From positions 124,001 to 188,000 of the forward strand of contig NZ_LAQU01000009.1 of the NCBI RefSeq assembly GCF_000970345.1: a stretch of DNA of 64,000 bases, written 5' to 3'. The notes below the pieces were generated by a model. It did no database searches. It was not told where the DNA came from and saw only the letters and a list, made by a program, of their open reading frames with translations. Below are positions 30,878-42,160 of this stretch, piece after piece. The stretch's first letter is position 1; each line of letters starts with the position of its first letter. A program made the position numbers and the translations under genes. Source of the DNA: Robbsia andropogonis. GTDB taxonomy: Bacteria > Pseudomonadota > Gammaproteobacteria > Burkholderiales > Burkholderiaceae.

Positions 30878-31528
30878 TCAGTTCTTTGTGCCAAATAGCC
30901 GGTCACCCGCATCGCCCAGGCCCGGCACGATGTAGGCGTGGTCATCGAGTTTCTCGTCCAACGACGCCACGAAAAGGTGGACGTCCGGATGTTGCCGCGC
31001 GAAAACCGCCACACCTTCCGGCGCCGCCACCAATGCCAGAAACAAAATACGCGATGCCGGCACACCGCGCTTTTTCAGTACATCCACCGCGTACGCCGCG
31101 GAGTATCCGGTGGCGACCATCGGGTCGCAAAGGATGAAGGTGCGGTCCTCGACATCGGGCAGCTTGACCATATATTCGACGGGTCGCTGATTTTCATCGC
31201 GATACACGCCGATATGCCCGACCCGCGCCGAGGGCACCAATTCGAGCAGACCGTCCGACATGCCGACCCCGGCGCGCAGTACCGGCACGATGGCCAGCTT
31301 GCGCCCGGCGATGACCGGCGCATCCATTCGGGTCAGCGGCGTCTCGATCTCCCGGGTGGTCAATTCTAGATTGCGGGTGATTTCATAGCCCATCAGCAAC
31401 GTGATCTCCCGCAGTAATTCGCGAAAGGTCCGGGTCGACGTGTGGCGGTCGCGCATATGCGACAATTTGTGCTGAATCAACGGATGATTCAGGATGCGCA
31501 GCGCGGGAAAGCGCGGATCGGTCGTCAT
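30878..31528 (-). CDS. upp: uracil phosphoribosyltransferase
   Basis: This salvage enzyme joins uracil and PRPP to make UMP. The start is the ATG at 31526-31528 ([12 protein letters not shown]), giving 216 residues, close to the family's 208-210. The PRPP-binding loop is [14 protein letters not shown] and the uracil-binding end is [16 protein letters not shown]. The 295-base gap to the DUF4126 gene suggests a separate transcription unit, divergent from yebC. Confidence 0.97.
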   Translation of the reverse strand: MTTDPRFPALRILNHPLIQHKLSHMRDRHTSTRTFRELLREITLLMGYEITRNLELTTREIETPLTRMDAPVIAGRKLAIVPVLRAGVGMSDGLLELVPSARVGHIGVYRDENQRPVEYMVKLPDVEDRTFILCDPMVATGYSAAYAVDVLKKRGVPASRILFLALVAAPEGVAVFARQHPDVHLFVASLDEKLDDHAYIVPGLGDAGDRLFGTKN

Positions 31529-31802
31529 TGGCGAAAATCTCGGATCGGTCGGATGGAACGCGCGCCATGACCGGGTCGGCGGCGCGCGGCGACGAGTCGC
31601 AGTATACGGTAGCGACGCCTGCAAGACCCGTTCAAATGCGCCCCACCCACCCACCGGATCGCCCTTTCACCCTCTCAGTGCCACGTCCGTCGCGCTAAAC
31701 CGCCCCGCCAGCGCGCAACCACCGGTAAAATAGCGGTCTTTGCCGCATCCCGTCGACCGGATGCGGCTAACGAATCAGGAAACGAACGAGGAACTTCCGG
31801 AC

Positions 31803-32531
31803 ATGGCGGGACATTCGAAATGGGCCAATATCAAGCATAAGAAGGCCGCGGCCGATGCGAAGCGAGGCAAGGTCTGGACGCGTCTGATCAAGGAAATCCA
31901 GGTTGCGGCCCGGATGGGCGGCGGCGATCCGGACAGCAATCCGCGTCTGCGACTGGCCATGGACAAGGCCACCGATGCGAATATGCCGAAGGACAACATC
32001 AAGCGCGCGATCGATCGTGGTGTCGGTGGCGCCGAGGGCGCCAACTATGAGGAAATCCGCTACGAAGGCTATGGCATCGGCGGCGCAGCGGTCATCGTGG
32101 ACACGATGACCGACAATCGCACGCGGACCGTGGCCGAAGTACGGCACGCGTTTTCGAAGTACGGCGGCAATATGGGTGTGGAAGGCTCGGTGGCATTCCT
32201 GTTCACGTCGGTAGGTCAGTTCCTCTTCGCCCCGGACACGTCCGAGGATGCGCTGATGGAAGCGGCACTGGAAGCTGGCGCCGATGACGTCACGACAAAC
32301 GATGACGGCAGCATCGAGGTGCTGTGCAATCCCGACGTGTTCTCGGACGTCAAGCAAAGCCTGGAGGCCGCCGGATTCAAGGCGGAACTGGCGGAAGTCA
32401 CGATGAAAGCCGGCAACGACATCGTGCTCACGGGCGACGAAGGCGCACGGATGCAGAAACTGCTCGACGTGATAGAGGATCTGGACGACGTCCAGAATGT
32501 GTATACGAACGCGGTGATCGAGGAAGCGTGA
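31803..32531 (+). CDS. yebC: YebC/PmpR-family regulatory protein
   Basis: This is a conserved 242-residue protein of the TACO1/YebC family, implicated in relieving ribosome stalling or in transcription control. The N terminus [22 protein letters not shown] is diagnostic, and RAIDRGVGG and ALEAGADDV follow. The start is the ATG at 31803, since the in-frame sequence upstream is not conserved. It is followed by purD after 43 bases. Confidence 0.97.
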   Translation: MAGHSKWANIKHKKAAADAKRGKVWTRLIKEIQVAARMGGGDPDSNPRLRLAMDKATDANMPKDNIKRAIDRGVGGAEGANYEEIRYEGYGIGGAAVIVDTMTDNRTRTVAEVRHAFSKYGGNMGVEGSVAFLFTSVGQFLFAPDTSEDALMEAALEAGADDVTTNDDGSIEVLCNPDVFSDVKQSLEAAGFKAELAEVTMKAGNDIVLTGDEGARMQKLLDVIEDLDDVQNVYTNAVIEEA

Positions 32532-32574
32532 AACGCCCTCGACACCCATGGCAATTGCGATTCGGGGAAATAGC

Positions 32575-33882
32575 ATGAATGTATTGGTAGTCGGCTCCGG
32601 TGGCCGCGAACACGCGCTGGCATGGCGGCTCGCCCAGTCGCCGCGCGTGCAGATGGTCCATGTTGCGCCGGGTAACGGCGGCACCGCGCTGGACGACCGC
32701 CTGCGCAACGTCGACCTGCCGGAACTGAAGGACGGCTACACGCCGGCTGCGCTGAACGCATTGGCGGATTTCGCCGAACGCGAGCAGATCGCGTTCACGG
32801 TGGTGGGACCCGAGGCGCCGTTGGCAGCCGGTATCGTCAACGTGTTCCGTGCCCGTGGCCTGAAGGTCTTCGGGCCGACGAAGGAGGCAGCTCAGCTCGA
32901 AAGCTCGAAAGATTTCGCAAAAGCCTTCATGAAGCGCCACGCGATCCCGACCGCCGACTACGAGACCTTTACCGACGCGACCGCCGCCCATGCCTACATC
33001 GACAGCAAGGGCGCGCCGATCGTGATCAAGGCTGACGGGCTCGCGGCCGGCAAGGGCGTCGTGGTGGCGCAGACCACGCAGGAAGCGCACGACGCGGTGG
33101 ATATGATGCTTGCCGACAACAAGCTCGGTAGCGCCGGTGCGCGCGTCGTCATCGAGGCGTTCCTCGCTGGCGAGGAAGCCAGTTTCATTGTCATGGTGGA
33201 CGGTAAGCACGTGCTGGCACTGGCGACCAGCCAGGATCACAAACGGCTGCTCGATGCCGACCAGGGCCCGAACACCGGCGGCATGGGCGCCTACTCCCCC
33301 GCGCCAGTCGTCACGCCCCAATTGCATGCGCGCGTGATGCGCGAAATCATTCTGCCGACGGTCCGGGGCATGGAAGCGGACGGCATGCGCTACACCGGCT
33401 TCCTGTATGCGGGCCTGATGATCGACGCGCAGGGCACGCCGAAAACGCTCGAATTCAATTGCCGCATGGGCGATCCGGAAACGCAACCGATCATGGCCCG
33501 CGTCAAGGGCGATCTGGCGAAGGTGTTCGAGCTGGCCATCGCAGGCCAATTGAATATGGCCGAGATCGAGTGGGATCGGCGCACAGCCCTGGGCGTGGTT
33601 CTGGCCGCGCGCCATTATCCGGAAACGCCACAAAAGGGGGACTTGATTGCCGGCATTCCCGGCGAAACCGACAGCACCGTCACGTTCCATGCCGCCACGG
33701 CACTGGAAAACGGCAAGCTGGTGACCACCGGTGGCCGCGTGCTATGCGTCGTCGGTCTGTCCGACTCCGTGCGCGGCGCGCAATCCGAAGTCTACGACGT
33801 GATCAATCAGATCTCGTTCGACGGCATGCAATACCGCCGCGACATCGGTTACCGTGCGCTGAACCGAAAACAAACGTCCTGA
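32575..33882 (+). CDS. purD: phosphoribosylamine-glycine ligase
   Basis: This ATP-grasp enzyme makes GAR in purine synthesis. The start is the ATG at 32575 ([17 protein letters not shown]), with GGGGA upstream, giving 435 residues. Conserved parts include [29 protein letters not shown] (ATP-grasp) and [14 protein letters not shown] (metal site). It opens the purD-hemF-nadD-rsfS-rlmH-maf-rng run. Confidence 0.97.
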   Translation: MNVLVVGSGGREHALAWRLAQSPRVQMVHVAPGNGGTALDDRLRNVDLPELKDGYTPAALNALADFAEREQIAFTVVGPEAPLAAGIVNVFRARGLKVFGPTKEAAQLESSKDFAKAFMKRHAIPTADYETFTDATAAHAYIDSKGAPIVIKADGLAAGKGVVVAQTTQEAHDAVDMMLADNKLGSAGARVVIEAFLAGEEASFIVMVDGKHVLALATSQDHKRLLDADQGPNTGGMGAYSPAPVVTPQLHARVMREIILPTVRGMEADGMRYTGFLYAGLMIDAQGTPKTLEFNCRMGDPETQPIMARVKGDLAKVFELAIAGQLNMAEIEWDRRTALGVVLAARHYPETPQKGDLIAGIPGETDSTVTFHAATALENGKLVTTGGRVLCVVGLSDSVRGAQSEVYDVINQISFDGMQYRRDIGYRALNRKQTS

Positions 33883-33895
33883 GCAGGCCTTTTAC

Positions 33896-34879
33896 TTGGC
33901 AAACGTTTCCATCGATCAGTCCACTGCCGGTTGGCGCACCGACGCGGTACGCGCCTATCTGCTCGACCTTCAGACACGTATCGCCGACACGCTGGGCGCG
34001 TTGGACGACCGGCCGTTCGCACGGGACGCATGGACCCGTGCGCCGGGCGAACGGCTGCAAGGCGACGGCTGTACCCGGATCATCGAAGACGGCACGGTGT
34101 TCGAGCGCGGTGGCGTTGGGTTTTCGCACGTCCGCGGCACATCGTTGCCACCCAGCGCCACGGCGAATCGCCCGGAACTGACCGGTTGCGGCTTTGAAGC
34201 GCTGGGCGTGTCGCTGGTCATGCATCCGCGCAATCCGTACTGCCCAACCGTGCACCTGAATGTCCGATGCTTTATCGCGCGACATCCGGGTGCGGCCGCG
34301 GACGCGGCCCCTGCGGCCTGCTGGTTCGGCGGCGGAATGGACCTCACGCCGTATTACGGATTCGAAGAAGACGCGCGGCATTTTCACCAAGCCTGCCATG
34401 ACGCCGTGACTCCGTTTGGCGCGGATCTCTATCCGCGTTTCAAGCAGTGGTGCGACGCGTACTTCTTTTTGAAACATCGCAACGAACCCCGTGGCGTAGG
34501 TGGCATTTTCTATGACGACCTGACCGAACTCGGTTTCGACAATGGCTTTGCCTTGATGCGCAGCGTGGGCGATGCATTCCTGCCGGCCTACCAACCCATA
34601 CTCGCACGTCGCGCCGATATCCCGTATGGCGAGCGCGAACGTGATTTCCAGGCCTACCGGCGTGGTCGATACGTCGAATTCAATCTGGTATTCGATCGAG
34701 GCACGCTGTTCGGCCTGCAGAGTGGCGGCCGGACCGAATCGATCCTCATGTCGATGCCACCGCGCGTGCAATGGCGCTATAACTGGACGCCCGAAACAGG
34801 CTCGCCCGAGGCGCGCCTGACGCGTGATTTCCTGGTCGCGCGCGATTGGCTGGACGAACCGGCCACGCCAAGGAATTGA
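33896..34879 (+). CDS. hemF: oxygen-dependent coproporphyrinogen III oxidase
   Basis: This enzyme decarboxylates coproporphyrinogen III to protoporphyrinogen IX using O2, in heme synthesis. The 327-residue product contains [37 protein letters not shown] and the C-terminal [19 protein letters not shown]. It begins at a TTG (33896-33898), and no nearby ATG or GTG fits the alignment. A weak start may keep its level low. It begins 13 bases after purD. Confidence 0.95.
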   Translation: MANVSIDQSTAGWRTDAVRAYLLDLQTRIADTLGALDDRPFARDAWTRAPGERLQGDGCTRIIEDGTVFERGGVGFSHVRGTSLPPSATANRPELTGCGFEALGVSLVMHPRNPYCPTVHLNVRCFIARHPGAAADAAPAACWFGGGMDLTPYYGFEEDARHFHQACHDAVTPFGADLYPRFKQWCDAYFFLKHRNEPRGVGGIFYDDLTELGFDNGFALMRSVGDAFLPAYQPILARRADIPYGERERDFQAYRRGRYVEFNLVFDRGTLFGLQSGGRTESILMSMPPRVQWRYNWTPETGSPEARLTRDFLVARDWLDEPATPRN

Positions 34880-34886
34880 GCATTCG

Positions 34887-35579
34887 ATGAGCGAGCGACC
34901 AAAGCGCATCGCGATCCTGGGCGGCACCTTCGATCCGATTCATGAGGGCCATATGGCCTTGGGCAGCCGGTTTTCGCGCCTGCTCGCCCTGGACGAGCTG
35001 GTCCTGCTGCCCGCGGGTCAACCGTGGCAGAAATCTGGTGTGTCCGCGCCTGCCCACCGTCTCGCGATGACACGACTGGCGGCGACGGAACTGGCGCGGC
35101 GGCTTGCAGAACAGTCTCGGTTGTCAACGCACGTCAGCGTCGGCACCGACGAGGTCGATCGCCAGGGCAATACGTACACAGTGGAAACACTGCGCGCATG
35201 GCGGCCGCGAATTGGCGACGAGGCCTCATTGTCACTACTGATCGGAGCCGATCAATTGGTCGGATTGGATCGCTGGCATGACTGGCTGCACTTGTTCGAC
35301 TATGCGCATGTCTGCGTCGAGGCACGGCCCGGCTTCGATCTGACAGCGGTGTCGCCCGCCGTAGCGGCCCAGTTGGCGCATCGACAATGCGATGCCGATG
35401 CAATCCAACAGCGTCCGTGCGGCGGCATTTTCATCGACCAGGCGTTGGATATGCCCATATCGGCGACCGAAATTCGCGATTCGGCCCATCGCGGACTGGC
35501 CGATGGCGCAAAAGCCTGCGAACATGTGCCCGATACGGTCTGGCACTACGTTCGCGACCATCATTTATACAAGGATTAA
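34887..35579 (+). CDS. nadD: nicotinate-nucleotide adenylyltransferase
   Basis: This enzyme makes deamido-NAD from nicotinate mononucleotide and ATP. The 230-residue product starts at the ATG at 34887, 7 bases after hemF. The nucleotidyltransferase motif GGTFDPIHEGH is near residue 15 and the C-terminal SATEIRDS (ISSTxIR-type) motif is present. It is slightly longer than the minimal enzyme. Confidence 0.96.
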   Translation: MSERPKRIAILGGTFDPIHEGHMALGSRFSRLLALDELVLLPAGQPWQKSGVSAPAHRLAMTRLAATELARRLAEQSRLSTHVSVGTDEVDRQGNTYTVETLRAWRPRIGDEASLSLLIGADQLVGLDRWHDWLHLFDYAHVCVEARPGFDLTAVSPAVAAQLAHRQCDADAIQQRPCGGIFIDQALDMPISATEIRDSAHRGLADGAKACEHVPDTVWHYVRDHHLYKD

Positions 35580-35624
35580 GCAGCAGCGCCCGGCGTGGCG
35601 CACTGCTTGCATTACAGAGACCTC

Positions 35625-36326
35625 ATGGATATCAAAACATTGCAACTGGCGATCGTCGACGGTCTGGAAGACGTCAAGGGTCAGGACATCAAGGTGTTCG
35701 ACACCACGCACCTGACGTCACTGTTCGATCGCGTGATCATCGCTTCCGGCACGTCGAACCGCCAGACACGGGCGCTCGCGTCCAGCGTCGCGGACAAGGT
35801 GCGAGAAAACGGCGGCAAGGTCGTCAGCGTCGAAGGCGGTGACACCGGTGAGTGGGTACTGGTCGACTGCGGCGATGCCATCGTCCACATTCTGCAACCG
35901 GCACTGCGTCAGTACTACAACCTGGAAGAACTGTGGGGCGGCAAGGCAGTGCGCGTCACGACCGCCTCCGCCAAGCAGGCAACGAGCCGCCGCAAGGCAA
36001 GCACCGATGCAGCGGACGACGACGATACGCCGGCGCCGGCCGTCACACGTTCCCGTACGGCGAAGCCGGCCTTGGCCCCGGAAACGCCAGCCGGACTGGC
36101 CGCACAAACGACCGAAGACGAGCCGCTACCGGTAAGCAAGACGGCAGCGCGCAAGACCGCGGCAAAAAAAGTGGCGGCGAAAAAAACCACTCCGGCACGC
36201 AAGACCGTCGCGCGCAAAAGTGCGGGCACGGCCTCCGCCGCGGCCAAGGCCCCGGCCGCAAAGCGCGTACCGGCGGCAAAGAAAGCACCGGCGCGCAAGC
36301 GCGCCACACCGGCATCCAATGCCTGA
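35625..36326 (+). CDS. rsfS: ribosome silencing factor RsfS with H1-like tail
   Basis: This protein binds L14 of the 50S subunit and blocks subunit joining during starvation. The RsfS core (about residues 1-120) includes FDTTHLTSLFDRVIIASGTSNRQ and GEWVLVDCGDAIVHILQPALRQYYNLEELWG. After it comes a tail of about 110 residues made mostly of Lys, Ala, Thr and Arg (AARKTAAKKVAAKKTTPARK), like histone H1 or AlgP repeats. The whole is 233 residues instead of about 110-150. The start is the ATG at 35625. The tail could bind rRNA or DNA. Confidence 0.93.
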   Translation: MDIKTLQLAIVDGLEDVKGQDIKVFDTTHLTSLFDRVIIASGTSNRQTRALASSVADKVRENGGKVVSVEGGDTGEWVLVDCGDAIVHILQPALRQYYNLEELWGGKAVRVTTASAKQATSRRKASTDAADDDDTPAPAVTRSRTAKPALAPETPAGLAAQTTEDEPLPVSKTAARKTAAKKVAAKKTTPARKTVARKSAGTASAAAKAPAAKRVPAAKKAPARKRATPASNA

Positions 36327-36359
36327 GTCGTGTCCCGTACTGTCTGAAAGCGTGCCGTC

Positions 36360-36830
36360 ATGAAACTGTGGATTATCGCGGTGGGCCATAAGATGCCTGA
36401 CTGGATCGCCACCGGATTTGAGGAGTACGCGAAGCGGATGCCCCCGGAACTGCGCATTGCGTTGCGGGAAATCAAGCCGGAACCGCGTACCGCCAATCGA
36501 CCGGCGGAGCAGGTGATGGCCGTCGAGCGGCAGCGGATCGAGGCGTCGCTGCCCAGGCAGGCGCGGATCATCGCACTCGATGAACGTGGGGCCGACTGGA
36601 CGACGATGAAACTTGCCGGTGCATTGCCCGAGTGGCAACGCGAAGGTCGTGATGTCGTCTTCCTGATCGGCGGTGCCGACGGGCTCGACCCCACGTTGAA
36701 AAGCCGCGCGGACACCCTGCTGCGCGTATCGAGCATGACCCTGCCGCACGGCGTCGCGCGCTTGCTGCTGGCCGAGCAGTTGTACCGCGCCTGGACCATC
36801 ACGCAAAATCACCCTTATCACCGGGCCTGA
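36360..36830 (+). CDS. rlmH: 23S rRNA (pseudouridine1915-N3)-methyltransferase
   Basis: This SPOUT-fold methyltransferase acts on position 1915 in helix 69 of the assembled 70S ribosome. The 156-residue product is the normal length. [16 protein letters not shown] (SAM-binding knot) and [20 protein letters not shown] with the C-terminal NHPYHRA are diagnostic. It follows rsfS as in many bacteria. Confidence 0.98.
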   Translation: MKLWIIAVGHKMPDWIATGFEEYAKRMPPELRIALREIKPEPRTANRPAEQVMAVERQRIEASLPRQARIIALDERGADWTTMKLAGALPEWQREGRDVVFLIGGADGLDPTLKSRADTLLRVSSMTLPHGVARLLLAEQLYRAWTITQNHPYHRA

Positions 36831-36877
36831 CGCCGCTCCTCGGTTCGTCGTCATGGCCGCGTACTTCGCCGCATACC

Positions 36878-37672
36878 ATGACGTCCACGCCCCGTCTTTC
36901 CGATTCTGCTTTTTTGTATCTCGCGTCACAAAGTCCTCGACGCGGTCAGTTATTGGAACAACTCGGCCTGTCATATCGCCTGTTGCTCCCCGATGCCGAT
37001 GAAGATGCGGAAGCGCTCGAAGCAACACGTTCAGGCGAGCACGCGCACGATTATGTGATGCGCGTGGTGCAAGCCAAGGCATGCGCCGCCGCCGAGCGGC
37101 TCGCCCGGCGCGGTTGGCCGTCCGCCGCCATACTGTGCGCCGACACCACGGTATCACTCGATGGCGCCATCCTCGGCAAGCCTGCCGATGCCACCGAGGC
37201 CGTGGCGATATTGTCGCGCTTATCAGGCCGCCGTCATGAGGTGATGACGGCGGTGGCCGTCGTCCCTGCCCCCACCGGGCAAGCCACACGCCGCGTGTCA
37301 TCGACGCCAGCCGCACCGCAACCGCAGACCACGGCGTCCGGACCATGGTTCGCATCAACATCAACATGCACGTCGACGGCCCTGTCCGAGGCAGCCCTGC
37401 CCCCGTCCATCCGCTGCGTGCTCTCGACGTCGACGGTTACGTTTCGCACGCTCGATGACGCCGACATTGCTCACTACATCGCTTCCGGAGAACCATTCGG
37501 CAAGGCAGGCGCGTACGGCATCCAAGGGCGAGCTGCGGCCTTTATCGCGCATCTGGACGGCAGTTATTCCGGCGTGATGGGGCTCCCCTTGTTTGAAACG
37601 GCATCTCTTTTGCGCGATACGGCACCGATGGCTTACGATGTCGCATTGTCCCATCGCGATTCGAACCAATGA
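36878..37672 (+). CDS. maf: Maf-like nucleoside triphosphate pyrophosphatase with an internal insertion
   Basis: This pyrophosphatase removes non-canonical or damaged nucleotides (dTTP/UTP-type or m7GTP-type). The N-terminal [35 protein letters not shown] and the C-terminal [20 protein letters not shown] are the Maf motifs. The product has 264 residues whereas relatives have about 200. About 45 residues of low-complexity Ser/Thr/Ala/Pro sequence are inserted at roughly residues 133-178. They sit between a beta strand (MTAVAVV) and the strand [10 protein letters not shown], in a loop. The stop overlaps the start of rng by four bases. Confidence 0.93.
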   Translation: MTSTPRLSDSAFLYLASQSPRRGQLLEQLGLSYRLLLPDADEDAEALEATRSGEHAHDYVMRVVQAKACAAAERLARRGWPSAAILCADTTVSLDGAILGKPADATEAVAILSRLSGRRHEVMTAVAVVPAPTGQATRRVSSTPAAPQPQTTASGPWFASTSTCTSTALSEAALPPSIRCVLSTSTVTFRTLDDADIAHYIASGEPFGKAGAYGIQGRAAAFIAHLDGSYSGVMGLPLFETASLLRDTAPMAYDVALSHRDSNQ

Positions 37673-39135
37673 ACGAAGAGATTCTTATCAATGTGACACC
37701 GCAAGAAACCCGGATTGCCCTGGTACAACAAGGTGCGGTCCAGGAATTGCACATCGAGCGAAGCGTGTCACGTGGTCGCGTGGGCAACATCTTCCTTGGC
37801 AAGGTCGTCCGTGTCCTGCCGGGGATGCAATCGGCCTTTATCGATATCGGCCTGGAACGAGCGGCCTTCCTGCATGTTGCCGACATCTGGCAAGCACGCG
37901 TCGACGGTCATCCCGGTCACCACAACCAACAACCAATCGAAAAAATCGTCTTCGAGGCACAGACCTTGATGGTGCAGGTCATCAAGGACCCGATCGGCAC
38001 GAAGGGCGCGCGCTTGTCGACGCAAATCAGTATTGCCGGGCGCAATCTCGTCTATCTGCCACAGGAACCGCATATCGGCGTCTCGCAGAAGATCGGCAGC
38101 GAAGCCGAACGGGAGGCTGTGCGCAAACGTCTGCTTGCCGTCCTGCCGGCCGATGAGAAAGGCGGCTATATCGTCCGGACCATGGCGGAGGACGCCAGCA
38201 GCGAGGCGCTGGCCAGCGATGTCACCTATCTTCGGAAGACCTGGGCGACGATTGCTGAACAGGCCTTGCGTGTGCCACCCGCATCGGTACTGTACAACGA
38301 CCTCGATCTGTCACAACGGGTCCTGCGCGACTTCGTCACCGAGCAGACCAGCAGAATTCAGGTGGATGCGTCCGATGCGCACGCGCGCCTGCTAGCGTTT
38401 GCAACGGAATTCATGCCGGCGGTGGCGCCGTTGATGCACCAGTACACCGGTGAACGGCCCTTGTTCGAGTTGTATAACGTCGAGACGGAAATCCAGAAGG
38501 CCTTGTCCCGACGCGTCGATCTGAAATCTGGCGGCTATCTGATGATCGATCAAACCGAGGCAATGACGACGATCGACGTCAATACGGGCGGCTACGTGGG
38601 CGCGCGCAACTTCGATGAGACGATCTTCAAGACCAACCTCGAAGCCACACACATGATCGCGCGGCAACTGCGGCTGCGGAACCTGGGCGGCATCATCATC
38701 ATCGATTTCATCGATATGGAAAACCCCGAGCATCGCGCGGCGGTGCTCACCGAACTGAATCGCTCGCTCGCTCGCGACCGTACCCGCGTGACGGTCAGCG
38801 GTTTTTCGCAGCTGGGCTTGGTGGAAATGACGCGCAAGCGTACGCGCGAATCGCTGGCGCATATCTTGTGCGAAACCTGCCCTGTCTGCACGGGAAAGGG
38901 GCAGATCAAGACACCCCGCACCCTGTGCTACGAAATCATGCGCGAGGTCACACGCGAAGCACGGCAATTCAATCCGAAAGAGTTCCGGATCTTTGCATCG
39001 CAAGTGGTCATCGATATGCTGCTAGACGAAGAAGCCGCCCATCTGGCGCTGCTCGAGGACGCCATCCAGAAGCCTATCTCGCTGCGTGTCGGCACGCACT
39101 TGAATCAGGAATCATACGATATCGTGCTGATGTAA
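37669..39135 (+). CDS. rng: ribonuclease G
   Basis: This single-strand-specific endoribonuclease processes the 5' end of 16S rRNA and decays some mRNAs. The 488-residue product has an S1 domain (about 39-120, [22 protein letters not shown]). A catalytic DNase I-like region contains [15 protein letters not shown] and [10 protein letters not shown]. The zinc-link [11 protein letters not shown] matches RNase G/E. The ATG overlaps the maf stop (ATGA). A GC-rich hairpin without a T-run (39137-39153) follows the stop. Confidence 0.97.
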   Translation: MNEEILINVTPQETRIALVQQGAVQELHIERSVSRGRVGNIFLGKVVRVLPGMQSAFIDIGLERAAFLHVADIWQARVDGHPGHHNQQPIEKIVFEAQTLMVQVIKDPIGTKGARLSTQISIAGRNLVYLPQEPHIGVSQKIGSEAEREAVRKRLLAVLPADEKGGYIVRTMAEDASSEALASDVTYLRKTWATIAEQALRVPPASVLYNDLDLSQRVLRDFVTEQTSRIQVDASDAHARLLAFATEFMPAVAPLMHQYTGERPLFELYNVETEIQKALSRRVDLKSGGYLMIDQTEAMTTIDVNTGGYVGARNFDETIFKTNLEATHMIARQLRLRNLGGIIIIDFIDMENPEHRAAVLTELNRSLARDRTRVTVSGFSQLGLVEMTRKRTRESLAHILCETCPVCTGKGQIKTPRTLCYEIMREVTREARQFNPKEFRIFASQVVIDMLLDEEAAHLALLEDAIQKPISLRVGTHLNQESYDIVLM

Positions 39136-39265
39136 CGCCTCGCGAAACGAGGCCGCTAGACAGAACGCTGGAATGCCTCCCGCACCGCAACGGGCAGGCG
39201 AATCACTCGCGCGTCTTGCGCCACCTTCGGGATATTCCTAGGCTGACAGGCCGCCGCTCCCGGGT

Positions 39266-39292
39266 TTAAATAAATCAACTTGATTAATTTAA
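39266..39292. promoter_or_regulatory. AT-rich palindromic operator upstream of the ROK regulator
   Basis: Two 13-base arms (39266-39278 TTAAATAAATCAA and 39280-39292 TTGATTAATTTAA) are complementary except at one position and flank a single C. Its centre is 53 bases upstream of the ROK start. The AT-rich palindrome in a GC-rich genome and its size fit a ROK/XylR-type operator. It probably mediates autoregulation and sugar-controlled repression of the operon. Confidence 0.7.
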
Positions 39293-39331
39293 TGGTGCCA
39301 AACAGGGGTGCCACCCGGAGGAGACGCCGCC

Positions 39332-40582
39332 ATGACGAGTTCGTACGTCGGCCAAGGCAGCAATTCGGCCAATGTGCGCCGCTACAACGAACGCTTGCTG
39401 CTCAAGGCGCTGCGGCAGGCGGGCAGCGCATCGAAAGCCGATCTCGCCCGCGTCGCGAACCTGACCGGCACGGCGGTCGGCAGCATCATCGCGTCGCTTG
39501 CCGATGCGAAGCTGATCGAATTTACCGGCCGCCGCGTCGAGGGCCAGCGCGGTCAGCCCGCGTCGTTGATCCGCCTTGATCCACGCGGCGCGTTCGGCAT
39601 CGGCGTACGCCTTGATCGGATGCGGATCGAGACCGCGCTGGTCAACTTCGCCGGCGACGTCATCGGCCGCCGATCGCATGACACGCTGCTCCCGCCGCCC
39701 GAGACCGTGCTTGCGATGGTTGGCCGCGATATCGAGGCAATGCAGCAGATGCTGCCCGCTGAAGATCGCGAACGCCTGAGAGGTGTCGGTGTCGCCCAGC
39801 CATTCAATCTTGGCAGTTGGCTGCGCGAGCTGGAACTGCCGGCAGACGCTTTTCGTGCATGGAGCGAGGTCGACTTCGCGTCCGAGCTGGACCGCACGCT
39901 GGCGTTGCCCGTCTTCAGCGAAAACGACGGCAATGCAGCCGCGATCGCCGAGTTGTTCTACGGGCGCGCGCGCCATCACGATGATTTCGTCTATTTATTC
40001 CTGGGACCGGTGATCGGCGGCGGTATTGCAGTCGACGGCGACTGCCTGCGTGGCCGTACAGGCAATGGCGGCGATTTCGCGGTGATGCCGGTGCTCCCGA
40101 GCCGTCTGCCGTCGGCACCGGCCCCGCAGGGGACCTGGGATATCTTGCTAACCCGCGCGTCCTTGCGTGCATTGATCCGCCATTTGCGCTACAGAGGCGA
40201 GGCCGTCGACAACCGGGCGGACCTCGAGGCCTGCATCGCGCGGGAGGTGCCGGCCGTCGAAGAATGGATCGACGACTGCGTCGAGGCGCTCGCCTCCGTA
40301 TTGCGCTCGGTGCTATCGGTACTCGATTCGCCGGTCGTCGTACTGGATGCCGATATAGACGTAGGGCTGATCGACAAGGTAATGACCCGTCTGCATGCGG
40401 CCCTTGCCGCCATTACGCCCGAATCCAGGGATATGCCGACTTTCGTCCGTGGTTCGTTCGGTCCGGACGCCGGCGCGATCGGTGCCGCGACGCTTCCCAT
40501 GTTTTTCAACTTCTCCCCGCGCGCCAGTATTCTCAAAGGCGCAAGCGTGGATACGCAGGAGATCGCTTATGTCTCATTCTGA
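39332..40582 (+). CDS. ROK-family transcriptional regulator
   Basis: This is a 416-residue regulator from the ATG at 39332 (CGGAGGAG upstream). The N-terminal winged helix-turn-helix contains [23 protein letters not shown]. The C-terminal sugar-kinase-like ROK domain has [13 protein letters not shown] and [18 protein letters not shown]. The zinc motif CGCGRRGC of most ROK proteins is missing and is replaced by [10 protein letters not shown]. The ligand site is therefore likely altered. It overlaps the downstream ATPase gene by 14 bases, so it is the first gene of a four-gene operon and is probably its repressor. Confidence 0.92.
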   Translation: MTSSYVGQGSNSANVRRYNERLLLKALRQAGSASKADLARVANLTGTAVGSIIASLADAKLIEFTGRRVEGQRGQPASLIRLDPRGAFGIGVRLDRMRIETALVNFAGDVIGRRSHDTLLPPPETVLAMVGRDIEAMQQMLPAEDRERLRGVGVAQPFNLGSWLRELELPADAFRAWSEVDFASELDRTLALPVFSENDGNAAAIAELFYGRARHHDDFVYLFLGPVIGGGIAVDGDCLRGRTGNGGDFAVMPVLPSRLPSAPAPQGTWDILLTRASLRALIRHLRYRGEAVDNRADLEACIAREVPAVEEWIDDCVEALASVLRSVLSVLDSPVVVLDADIDVGLIDKVMTRLHAALAAITPESRDMPTFVRGSFGPDAGAIGAATLPMFFNFSPRASILKGASVDTQEIAYVSF

Positions 40583-42119
40583 GCCGGGCCGCCCGTTGCT
40601 TGAAATGCGTGGAATCAGCAAGACGTTTCCCGCCGTACGCGCGCTCGACGACGTGAGCCTGACCGTCTATCCCAGTGAAGTGCATTCGTTGATGGGGGAA
40701 AACGGCGCCGGCAAGTCCACCCTGATGAAAATTCTGTCGGGCGCTTATCAAGCCGACCCCGGCGGGCAGATCCTGATCGATGGCGATGCGATCGTCGTCG
40801 ACGATCCGCTCGCCGCGCGCGCGGCAGGCGTCGCGGTGATTTACCAGGAGCTATCCCTGGCCCCGAACCTGACCGTCGCGGAGAACATCTACGTGGGCCG
40901 TGAACTGCGACGCGGCGGCCGGTGGGGCATGATCGACCGGCCCGCCATGGCGCGCGGCTGCGAGAACGTGCTGACGCGCCTGGGTGCCAGCTTCGGTCCA
41001 GAGACAGTGGTTGGCACATTGTCGATTGCCGAGCAGCAACTCGTCGAGATCGCGCGGGCAGTGCATACGAAAGCACGCATCCTCGTGATGGACGAGCCGA
41101 CAACGCCGCTGTCGTCGCGCGAGACCGAGCACCTGTTCAAACTGATACGCCAATTACGCGCGGAAGGGCTGGCGATTATCTATATCAGCCATCGGATGGC
41201 GGAGATCTACGAACTGTCCGATCGCGTTTCGGTACTGCGGGACGGCACCTACGTTGGTACCCTCGACCGCGAATCGCTGTCGGCCGATCAACTCGTGTCG
41301 ATGATGGTTGGCCGTGACATCTCCGGTTTCTACAAGAAGGCGCATGCACCATACGATCCGGGACACTGCTTGCTATCCGTGCGCGACATCGCGGACAGCG
41401 GTCGTGTAAAGGGTTGCAGCCTCGATCTCCATGCCGGCGAGGTCCTTGGCATCGCGGGACTCGTCGGAGCCGGACGCACCGAACTCGCTCGCCTGATTTT
41501 CGGCGCGGAGCCGCGCGTCACGGGCGAAGTGCGGGTGGGAGATCGCACGCTGGGCGCGCACTCACCGCGCGACGCCATCGATGCCGGCCTTGTCTATCTG
41601 ACCGAGGATCGCAAACACCAAGGTCTCTTTCTCGACATGAGCGTGCGGGACAACATCAATATTTCAGTCGCGGGCAATGACGCGCGTGCTGGCGTGCTCG
41701 ACTTGGCGCGCGGTGTGCAACGTGCCCGTGACGCGATCGCGGCGTTGTCGATCAGGGTATCGCATGCAAACGTCAATGCCGGCGCCTTGTCGGGGGGCAA
41801 TCAGCAAAAGGTGCTGCTCTCGCGTTTGCTGGAGACGAAACCGCGGGTGCTGATTCTCGACGAACCGACACGCGGTGTCGACATCGGCGCCAAGTCGGAA
41901 ATCTATCGAATCATCAATGCGCTCGCGAATTCGGGGGTCGGGGTCATTGTGATCTCAAGCGAGTTGCCCGAGATCATCGGCGTGGCCGACCGCGTACTTG
42001 TCATGCGCGAAGGCAGGATCGCCGGCGAACTCGGCGGACGTAGCGGCGCGCCGATCACGCAAGAATCGATCATCGCGCTTGCCACCGGTTCGCAAACGGA
42101 GACGGCGGAGACGCACTGA
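40569..42119 (+). CDS. sugar ABC transporter ATP-binding protein (CUT2, two-domain)
   Basis: This is a 516-residue fused ATPase of the RbsA/XylG/FrcA class that energises uptake of a monosaccharide. The first domain has Walker [15 protein letters not shown] and Walker [13 protein letters not shown]. The second domain has a degenerate Walker A ([11 protein letters not shown]), signature [15 protein letters not shown] and [19 protein letters not shown]. That asymmetry is normal for the class. The substrate cannot be told from sequence; ribose, fructose or a related sugar is possible. Confidence 0.94.
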   Translation: MSHSEPGRPLLEMRGISKTFPAVRALDDVSLTVYPSEVHSLMGENGAGKSTLMKILSGAYQADPGGQILIDGDAIVVDDPLAARAAGVAVIYQELSLAPNLTVAENIYVGRELRRGGRWGMIDRPAMARGCENVLTRLGASFGPETVVGTLSIAEQQLVEIARAVHTKARILVMDEPTTPLSSRETEHLFKLIRQLRAEGLAIIYISHRMAEIYELSDRVSVLRDGTYVGTLDRESLSADQLVSMMVGRDISGFYKKAHAPYDPGHCLLSVRDIADSGRVKGCSLDLHAGEVLGIAGLVGAGRTELARLIFGAEPRVTGEVRVGDRTLGAHSPRDAIDAGLVYLTEDRKHQGLFLDMSVRDNINISVAGNDARAGVLDLARGVQRARDAIAALSIRVSHANVNAGALSGGNQQKVLLSRLLETKPRVLILDEPTRGVDIGAKSEIYRIINALANSGVGVIVISSELPEIIGVADRVLVMREGRIAGELGGRSGAPITQESIIALATGSQTETAETH

Positions 42120-42160
42120 GTCACGCCACCGACCAGTCATTCAAGATACAGGACAACGAC

